Of a stretch of 64,000 bases of DNA, positions 59,001-64,000 are shown in pieces. Origin of the DNA: Cynocephalus volans (lineage: Eukaryota; Chordata; Mammalia; Dermoptera; Cynocephalidae); contig NC_084464.1 of NCBI RefSeq assembly GCF_027409185.1, positions 48,087,095-48,151,094 of the forward strand, written 5' to 3'. The notes below the pieces were generated by a model. The model was not told the DNA's origin and searched no databases. It worked only from the letters and a program-made list of their open reading frames with translations. Position numbers and translations under genes: made by a program. Numbering within the stretch: position 1 is the first letter of the stretch; each line of letters starts with the position of its first letter.

Positions 59001-61061
59001 TGCCACCTTAAAACCCCAGTCTCACCCAATCTCACCCCATCAGCCCCCAGCACCCTCACTTCTTGTCTCAGTTACACCAGTTCCAAAGAGCCAATTTCTC
59101 TTCCAAACCCGCAATCTTTATTGCTGTAAACCCAATCCTAATCCTGTAAAGAAAGCAACCCTCACTCCCAAATCAAAACCAAATGCCGGTTTTGGTATCA
59201 ACCTTCCCCCATCAGCCACTTCCAAATCTCAGTCACAGCTAGATTCTATTCAGGCACCTTGATGCCTCTGACTGACTCTTCTCATTACTTGACATATTCC
59301 TGGTCACACTCCAAAATCTATTACCCCCCAGATTTCAATTACTCCCATTCTCATTGACCTCTCATTCCAATTCCATTTCACATTCTCTCAGTTCAATTAA
59401 AATGATGGTAAAATCTGACACTCACTTACTTGCCTCAAATCAAACCTCAAATCTCTGTTGGGTCTCCACATCAATTGTTACCTCCCACCCTCCACTGTCC
59501 TGGACAATTCTAGCCTACAACCTTCAGCTATCAGTCCAGGCCTGAGTGACACCCATAAAATTTGCGACCATCTCAGCTATGCCCACCTGACCACCTGATT
59601 CTGCCGAAGCACACCTCCACCCCACCCCTTCCAGCTCAGTCTCTCCCTAGCAGCCCACTTCACCTGCATTCATTGATGGTCCCTCTAAGTATGCCTAGTG
59701 CCCATGCGTCCCTCCATTCCAGAGACATCCCTACCTTGGTCTCAATTTCTGCCAGTCGCTACCTATCCCTGCCACCTTAAGTCTAACGGCCCCTTCTGCC
59801 CGATCCCAATACTCCCATACCCCTCAGCTCATCCCCTCAGACACAAGCTAAACTTTACATTTTCTCCGCCAAATGCATCATCCCCTTTCCCCTAAAAGCC
59901 TCCGCGATCCCCTCTCCAGACATATTGCCGCCACTCCCCTCCCCCAATGCGTAGCCCAATCTGTTCCCCTCCCCCAATACGCGTCACTCCGTCCTCTCCT
60001 CCCACCAAATTTGTCGTCGCCATCAAATCCAAAGCCCCCATATCCTGTAAACCGATAGCTCTCCCCAGCTAAATGCTTTGCCTTCACACGCTCCCACCAA
60101 ATCCAGTCACCAGTAAATACAATAACTCCGTCCCCTCCTCCCCGCTCCCCCAAGTCGGGCACCCTTCCTTCCCTTCCTAAATTGTTGGCCCTGACGCCCA
60201 CTCCTTTGTCCCCCAAAGCCACTTTTAAATCCATCGTTATAAATTCAGCGCCCCTGTTGCACTCAACTCCAAATATGTTTCTCACCTTCTAAATACTTTG
60301 CCTTGATCACCGCAACTCTCCTCCCCACCCATTCACCAAAACTTCTCGCCCCTCTCCCAATTCTGCTGCTGCTTCTCTCAGCCCAAATCTGCTGCTTCTC
60401 TGTCCCAAGTCCACTGCTCCATTCCTTCATCTCCCAAACCCGTCTCTGCATACCATCGCCCCCCTCCGCTGCATCCCCCAAATCCCTAGTTCCTCCCACC
60501 CTCTCCCGAATCTGCTGCTCCGACCCCTTGGCCCTTCTGTACCCCTAAACCCGTACCCTTGAATTCCCAAATCCCTCGCCGCATTCCTCGTCTCCTGCCC
60601 CTGCGGCCCCCTCCAAACCTGCTGTTCCCGCCCCTCTCCCCAAATCCGTCGCCATTGATTCCCCTACTCCAATCCTCCAGATCTCGGCCTGTCCCCTTCA
60701 AATCAGCCCCCGATTTCCCCAGGGGCCCCGAGCCCCCCACCTGGATGAGCAGCTTCACGTAGAGCAGCGGGTGGCTGAGTGCCGTCACGCCCGCGCCCAG
60801 TGCCACGAAAAGTGCCTCGGTGGTCGGGGTGTTGTCCCCGGAGCCCAGGCCCCCGGACGCGCCGTCCATCCTGCGAGCCGATGGCTGCGCAGCGGGCCGA
60901 GGGTGGCGTGGATGTGCGCGGTGTGCGGGCGGCGGATCGCGAGCCCGAGCCTCGACCCCCGCTGCCGCTCCGCCGCGAGCTCCCGCCCCCACTCCCGCAC
61001 CCGCCATCCCCGCGGCACCGCCGCGAGCCCAGGGCGCCACTTCCGGGTCTGAAGCCCCCAT
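43975..61061 (-). CDS. MTCH1: MTCH1, mitochondrial carrier homolog 1 (SLC25A49), complete, twelve coding exons
   Basis: The twelve exons, read on the minus strand, join without frame loss into 389 residues, the same length as the human long isoform. MTCH1 is an outer-mitochondrial-membrane relative of SLC25 carriers. With its paralogue MTCH2 it is implicated in inserting alpha-helical outer-membrane proteins, and it has been called presenilin-1-associated protein with a pro-apoptotic role. Residues 1 to about 75 are a Gly/Ala/Arg-rich, probably disordered N-terminus encoded within the CpG island. Carrier-like repeats follow with degenerate signatures ([11 protein letters not shown] at about 153-163), as is usual in this family. 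The start is ATG 61059-61061 ([10 protein letters not shown]), conserved with human; an in-frame GTG upstream is not a credible start. The internal Met codons at residues 19 and 65 are possible alternative starts. Exon 8 has two donors that give 389- and 372-residue forms. PI16 lies tail-to-tail with it. Confidence 0.98.
44047..45038 (-). other. MTCH1: MTCH1 intron 11
   Basis: About 1 kb, minus-strand donor GTAAGC. Contains a diverged MIR-like piece at about 44480-44560; nothing else recognised. Confidence 0.8.
45039..45114 (-). CDS. MTCH1: MTCH1 coding exon 11
   Basis: Encodes residues 341-366 ([16 protein letters not shown] to YLSVQ). Donor CAG|GTAAGC; enters in phase 2, leaves in phase 0. 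Confidence 0.96.
45396..45463 (-). CDS. MTCH1: MTCH1 coding exon 10
   Basis: Encodes residues 319-340 ([22 protein letters not shown]), a transmembrane helix region. Donor GG|GTAGGT, phase 2 exit. Confidence 0.96.
45606..45653 (-). CDS. MTCH1: MTCH1 coding exon 9
   Basis: Encodes residues 303-318 ([16 protein letters not shown]). Both boundaries are in phase 0, donor GGG|GTAAGT. Confidence 0.96.
45654..47690 (-). other. MTCH1: MTCH1 intron 8
   Basis: About 2 kb between exon 8 (long form) and exon 9. A MIR fragment is at about 47195-47280 (AATCTCTGGGTCTCAATTTC). Apart from that it is unique sequence; overlapping open frames are chance. Confidence 0.8.
47691..47835 (-). CDS. MTCH1: MTCH1 coding exon 8 with two alternative donors
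   Basis: Encodes residues 254-302: [20 protein letters not shown] (helix), [11 protein letters not shown], then a 17-residue Gly/Asn/Asp-rich stretch ([17 protein letters not shown]). The distal donor CAG|GTTGGT (47690) keeps the 17 residues. An internal donor AGC|GTGAGT (47741) removes exactly 51 nt in frame. Human MTCH1 has the same two isoforms. Confidence 0.95.
48899..49085 (-). mobile_element. MER20-like hAT element
   Basis: Phrases GTTTCTCAGCCTTGGCACTA, GGATAATTCTTTGCTGTGGG and CTGGCCTCTACCCACTAGAT, ending GTTGAGAACCAC, match the reverse complement of a MER20-type non-autonomous hAT element as I remember it. Confidence 0.55.
49087..49114 (+). repeat. (CA)n microsatellite
   Basis: About 14 CA repeats followed by mixed CA/TG/TA sequence, abutting the MER20-like element. 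Confidence 0.9.
50051..50110 (-). CDS. MTCH1: MTCH1 coding exon 7
   Basis: Encodes residues 234-253 plus two bases of Val254 ([20 protein letters not shown]). Only the donor GT|GTACGT (50049-50050) keeps the frame into exon 8. A stronger-looking GTGAGT lies 4 nt further in. Confidence 0.94.
50111..52118 (-). other. MTCH1: MTCH1 intron 6
   Basis: 2-kb intron that contains an antisense MaLR LTR (about 50300-50735). The rest is unique. Confidence 0.8.
50300..50735 (+). mobile_element. ERVL-MaLR LTR (MST/THE1-like)
   Basis: Phrases CCAGTGCGGCAATGCTGGGA, GTTTGGGTCATGGGGGCTTT, AGCCAAATAAATCTCTGTTC (with AATAAA) and a terminal ACAAAATGGACTAAGACA are typical of MST/THE1 LTRs in plus orientation, so antisense to MTCH1. 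Confidence 0.72.
52119..52170 (-). CDS. MTCH1: MTCH1 coding exon 6
   Basis: Encodes residues 217-233 ([17 protein letters not shown]). Acceptor TTCCTCAG, donor CAG|GTGGGT, phases 1 in and 2 out. Confidence 0.95.
52546..52603 (-). CDS. MTCH1: MTCH1 coding exon 5
   Basis: Encodes residues 198-216 ([19 protein letters not shown]). Acceptor CTCTTCCAG, donor ATG|GTAAGC, phase 1 exit. Confidence 0.95.
52964..53041 (-). CDS. MTCH1: MTCH1 coding exon 4
   Basis: Encodes residues 172-197 ([26 protein letters not shown]), a charged loop. Both boundaries are in phase 0, donor GAG|GTGGGT. Confidence 0.96.
53463..53569 (-). CDS. MTCH1: MTCH1 coding exon 3
   Basis: Encodes residues 136-171: [36 protein letters not shown], carrying the degenerate carrier signature. 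Donor AAG|GTGAGC. Confidence 0.96.
53570..56597 (-). other. MTCH1: MTCH1 intron 2
   Basis: 3-kb intron. It contains a minus-strand SINE (54260-54372) and a G10 run on plus at about 56513-56522. No other gene seen; the open frames at 53814-54188 and 55015-55443 look like chance. Confidence 0.8.
54260..54372 (-). mobile_element. tRNA-Ile-derived SINE, monomer (minus)
   Basis: Minus strand: GGGCTGACTGGTTAGCTCAG, TTGGTTAGAGTGTGGTGTTA, CCAAGGTCAAGGGTTCAGA, with an A-rich tail (T-run on plus at 54260-54272). Same orientation as MTCH1 transcription. Confidence 0.82.
56598..56682 (-). CDS. MTCH1: MTCH1 coding exon 2
   Basis: Encodes residues 108-135 ([18 protein letters not shown] to LPSFFTY) plus one base of Ala136. 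Acceptor TTAATTCTGAAG, donor ACG|GTGAGT. Confidence 0.96.
56683..60740 (-). other. MTCH1: MTCH1 intron 1, strongly strand-skewed
   Basis: 4-kb first intron, minus-strand donor CAG|GTGGGG. On plus it is rich in C, A and T but poor in G over about 57180-57500 and 58190-60720. For example 58981-59040 holds 31 C and 4 G. CCCAAATCTG-like words recur throughout, so part of it may be a decayed tandem repeat. It also contains a dimeric SINE (56981-57150). I found no exon in it. Confidence 0.8.
56981..57150 (-). mobile_element. tRNA-Ile-derived SINE, dimer (minus)
   Basis: Minus strand: AGGGCCCGCCTGTGGCTCAC to the linker GGATCTCTATATAGGGATGG and the right arm GGTTGGCTCACTTGGGAGAG, ending AAGGGGTTAAGATCCCCTTA and an A-tail (T13 at 56981-56993). 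The flanks TAGAACCCCCCA and TAGAATCCCCCA form a near-perfect target duplication. Confidence 0.87.
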
Positions 61062-61560
61062 GGCGTAGGCTGCCCAGATCACTCCCCTCACGTGACGCGA
61101 GGAGCCACGCCCCTCGTGCGCATCAGGGGGCGGGGCCGGGGCGCACCATCGGAGGCCGCAGGGGATCGCGGGAGCGCGCCGCTGAGGACGTTAGGCGCCG
61201 GAAGTGTGCCCCCGGCCGGGTTGGGCTCTGGACGAACGCTGGGCTGTCGCCCAGGGGTTAGTGGTCGCGGGCAACCCGAGCTGCGGGCTCGGGAGTTGTG
61301 GAGGTTGCCTCAGGCCTGGGCGCTTCCCCTGGAGCCCCGGAGAGCGGCAAGGGCGGGGCGCGGGGGATCTGGCAGCCAGGGGCCCCCAATATGGTCTGAG
61401 GCGCTTCCAAGCCCCCTCCCCGACTTCGGGAGTTTCCTCCGCAGTTCTGGGCCCGCCCCTTTGCGGCCCTGATCGCAGGCATCGCGGCCTGCGGGAGACT
61501 GTGCTCGAGCCGGCCTCCTGCTGCAGGCGAGCCCCGCCGCGGCCGCCAGCCGCCTCGTCT
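60700..61560. promoter_or_regulatory. MTCH1: CpG-island promoter of MTCH1
   Basis: Dense CpG sequence covers MTCH1 exon 1 and its upstream flank, with no TATA box near the start, as expected of a housekeeping gene. Candidate sites: palindromic E-box TCACGTGA (61088-61095, USF/TFE-type) about 27 bp upstream of the ATG, an ETS-type CCGGAAGT (61198-61205), and a second ETS-type ACTTCCGG (61039-61046) inside the coding start. Transcription probably begins around 61080-61110. Confidence 0.8.
60741..61061 (-). CDS. MTCH1: MTCH1 coding exon 1
   Basis: Encodes residues 1-107: a Gly/Ala/Arg/Pro-rich N-terminus, then [20 protein letters not shown] and YVKLLIQ, the first carrier helix. Kozak-like GCCCCCATGG. 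Donor CAG|GTGGGG at phase 0. Confidence 0.97.
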
Positions 61561-62154
61561 TTGCCCTTTGCTGCCCCCTCTGCCAGGAATGCCCTCCTCA
61601 CCAGACCAAGTCCAGACGCCCCCTCGGCAGCTATGGTCACTCGCCCCAGCTGGTGGACCTTCGCGCACCTCCCATGTAGCCCATGGTTATAAAATTTGTT
61701 TTGCTCCTAAAGTATTTGAGTATCTCCCTTACTACATCGTGAGAGTTTTAGTTTTTCAATGTGAGCACGCGCCCACAGTTAATCCTTAGGTACTAAAAGC
61801 AAATAAAAATAATTAGCCCTTAAATCGCATTTAGTACGTGCCGGGCACTTTAAAAGTGCTTTCCACGTGTTAACTCAGGTATAATGCTCACAACAACCCT
61901 GCGAGGAAGATAATACAGCAAGTTCCCTATTTCTGTTTGGGAACGTGTCCTACCCGCTGCAACCACACCTAAAACGGTGCTCTGCTAGTTGTGGGGGTGC
62001 TCACTAAAAAGTTTCTGTTTAAATGGATCATAGTCCGCAGGGACAGGCAGTGGGGAAACCTGGTCCCTTTGCCTGTACTCATTTTGAGGAAGTTCTTTAG
62101 AATAGACATTTGCCTTCTGATCGCTTTTCTTTCTGACTTCCTACCTGCCTTACT
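61561..62154. other. MTCH1 upstream flank
   Basis: Sequence beyond the CpG island. A MIR is present at about 61815-61935 (GCATTTAGTACGTGCCGGGC, CTCACAACAACCCTGCGAGG). No divergent gene was recognised; FGD2, next in human synteny, is not in the window. Confidence 0.5.
61815..61935 (+). mobile_element. MIR SINE
   Basis: Core phrases GCATTTAGTACGTGCCGGGC and AATGCTCACAACAACCCTGC with GAGGAAGATAATAC fit MIR in plus orientation. Confidence 0.7.
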
Positions 62155-62166
62155 GCCTAAAAACTA

Positions 62167-62299
62167 GGGCTGGCCCGTGGCTCACTCGGGAGAGTGCGGT
62201 GCTGATAACACCAAGGCCCCCGGTTCGGATCCCATATATGGATGGCTGGTTCGCTCACTGGCTGAGCGTGGTGCTCACTGGCTGAGCGTGGTGCTCACC
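62167..62299 (+). mobile_element. tRNA-Ile-derived SINE dimer, 3'-truncated, with perfect target duplication
   Basis: Left arm GGGCTGGCCCGTGGCTCACT to the linker, then the start of the right arm (GGTTCGCTCACTGGCTGAGC). It stops there with an extra tandem copy of the 20-mer GCTCACTGGCTGAGCGTGGT and has no A tail. Exact 12-bp repeats GCCTAAAAACTA flank it (62155-62166 and 62300-62311). Confidence 0.85.
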
Positions 62300-62311
62300 G
62301 CCTAAAAACTA

Positions 62312-63465
62312 CCTCCCTCCTTGCCACTCTTGACAACAAACACTCTATACACGTTCCACATTCAGAACATGCCAATCTCCCTCACTCCTTCCAGGGCTCT
62401 GAGGGCTCCGTCCTCCCTCCCCTGCCTTGGCCTTCTTAACCCAGGCTTGCCCAGGTCAATCATTGCAAAGCTTTCCTAGCACTTTAAACCTACTGTATTT
62501 TCTCCTTCAAACACAACTTTCATCAAACCTCCTACCCTCTCCCAGGAGCGCTTTCAATGACTTCCGTTAGCCTGGATTCTGAATTAGCCTTCTCAGTACA
62601 GTAGGAACCTTAAAGTCAAGGTCATGGCACCACACTAACTCTCCACTCAGAAGAGGTTCTAGGTTTCCAACTTGCTGGGAGTGGTGTGGGGAAGGGGGAC
62701 TGGTTTACCTCACCTTCCTTCTGAAACTTCCTCATACAAACCTTTTTACTTTGGGCTTTTCTTCCCCATTTTTCTCCAGCTGTCTGTTTTTCCTTCTGAA
62801 CTTACTGTCCACCGTTAGGCCTATTACTCTGCCTTACATGGTCACCTAACTTTTTGTGTGTATTTGGCCCTTTCAAACTGTGTTTCCACATAAAGCAGCT
62901 ACATTGTTTTATATACTGCATTATTTTGTTTCTTCCACAGCATCACGTATGGGGATATACATGTAGTAAATGTTCTGTAAATTGTTTCTAAGTGATATTT
63001 CCCCAAGAAAAGAAATTAAAGTAAAAATAGATCACTTAAACCAGACTCCTAGAGTACCAAGCAGAAACAAATGTAAAACTGCACTGTAGCTATATTTCTA
63101 TAACCCCGGGCTCACAGGGACACAAAGAGTAACAAAAAAATTCTCACAGTTAAAAAATTACAAACCACTCAAAGACACATTCCGTCATGAGAGTGAATGT
63201 CCAAAACAGGAAAAGTAATACTCTCAGGCACTTGAAAAATAGAGCAATCTAAAAAAAAAAAAAACTTTAAGGTGAAAAAATAGTTTTCAAATGAAGGCAA
63301 AGATAAAGAATAGGGAATAATAGAAAAAAGAATAGGACATTGTGAAAAAAGAGCAGGTATACTTGAAAAGGAATCAAACAACATCGAGAAATAAAAAGTA
63401 TACTCTCTGAAATGATTGAATGAAAGACAATCTTGCTCAGCATTCACACCACTAAGCAGCCTGGC
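62312..63465. other. Intergenic, no gene seen
   Basis: AT-rich sequence with no recognised gene or clear repeat. The minus frame at 63169-63447 is a low-complexity Phe/Ser-rich translation without family features. Confidence 0.4.
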
Positions 63466-63479
63466 AGTATATCTTTAGG

Positions 63480-64000
63480 GCTATGAAGCAGTTAGCTCTG
63501 GGCTGGGTTAGTGCTCCCACTGCAGTCTTGATGCCGGAGGAGAAGGTCTGGAAGGCCCAACAGTCAGCCCCAATCCACCTCATCCTCTTACCAGGTTCTT
63601 GACTCCACCACAGGAAAGAATTCAAGATCAGAGTCACAGTAGAAAGGGAGAACAGGTTTAATGTAACAAATAAAAGACACAGACCTCAGAGAGAAAGTGC
63701 AGCATAGCTCCAGAGACTGAGCAGGGCACACACCAAGTTTAATACAAAAGTAAGAAATACATAAAGTTCAGTACAGAGTGCAGGGTGGCTCAAGAGAGTG
63801 AGCAGCCGCTTGGGGAAAGTAAGTTTGATACAAAAAGAAATAAATACACACTAAACAGGCAGAGTGAGGACTGGCCCCTGAAAGAGTGAACAATTGCCCC
63901 ACATTCTGCCCAGATTCAGCTTTTATAGTTTTGCTATCTAATACATATTCATGATATCTAATGAATATTCAATTAAAGGGATAGTTCCCTGTTATGTAAT
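63480..64000 (-). mobile_element. LTR of a class I-like endogenous retrovirus (partial, minus)
   Basis: On the minus strand a TATAAAA box (63921-63927) is followed by three tandem units of about 81-86 bp, each with an ATTAAAC or ATCAAAC word. Then comes a TGACTCTGATCTTGAATTCT stretch and GTGGAGTCAAGAACC, phrases typical of LTR U5/primer-side regions. It runs off the right edge, and the left limit is uncertain. No retroviral gene is visible. Confidence 0.6.
63656..63905 (-). repeat. Three tandem ~81-86-bp units within the LTR
   Basis: GTTTAAT-like words at 63656, 63737 and 63823 (GTTTGAT in the third) mark the phase. Each is followed by a GAGACTGAGCAG / GAGAGTGAGCAG / AAGAGTGAACAA-like segment. 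Confidence 0.65.

Noticed and set aside
61089-61091. Upstream GTG start extending MTCH1 by ten codons
   Set aside because: The ATG at 61059-61061 has a better context and matches the conserved MGASDPEV start; GTG starts are rare in mammals.
1-64000. CRISPR arrays, phage, plasmid or operon-like systems
   Set aside because: Nothing of the kind; the window is an ordinary mammalian chromosome segment with spliced genes.

Overview
The window is nuclear DNA from a placental mammal. Genes are split by GT-AG introns, there is a CpG-island promoter, and LINE-1, L2/MIR, MaLR-type LTR and hAT repeats fill the rest. I recognise three genes in the order and orientation of human 6p21.2: the last coding exon of C6orf89 (+), the complete PI16 gene (+), and the complete MTCH1 gene (-). 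Species: I see no Alu. The recurrent young SINE is a tRNA-Ile-like unit, present as monomers and as head-to-tail dimers, in both orientations. This best fits the CYN SINEs of colugos (Dermoptera, e.g. Galeopterus). That is inference from memory of SINE families, not a database result.

Layout. 1-2894: last intron of C6orf89. 2895-2989: its terminal coding exon, followed by 3' UTR with several possible poly(A) sites up to about 8.2 kb. 8.2-30.2 kb: intergenic, dominated by old LINE-1 and L2 fragments and nested insertions. These include a class II solo LTR with a perfect 6-bp duplication, a 1.5-kb internally deleted L1-derived element with its own target-site duplication, MaLR LTRs, MER5A, short inverted-repeat elements and SINEs. 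30.26-38.27 kb: PI16, with six coding exons (469 codons) and a probable 3' UTR exon behind a GC-AG intron. 38.3-43.2 kb: tail-to-tail spacer between PI16 and MTCH1, largely a minus-oriented L1. 43.2-61.1 kb: MTCH1, with twelve coding exons (389 codons), read right to left from a CpG island at about 60.7-61.5 kb. Its first intron is strikingly G-poor on the + strand. 61.5-64 kb: upstream sequence with a 3'-truncated SINE and an antisense LTR that runs off the edge.

The genes form no pathway together. C6orf89 encodes a Golgi/membrane protein also called bombesin receptor-activated protein. PI16 encodes a secreted or GPI-anchored CAP-domain protein. MTCH1 encodes an outer-mitochondrial-membrane carrier homologue. 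All intron boundaries called here were checked by hand for splice dinucleotides and reading phase, and both complete proteins read through without frameshift or premature stop. I found no bacterial-style system, CRISPR array or functional RNA gene. The points of interest are the transposon biology and several splice-site details.
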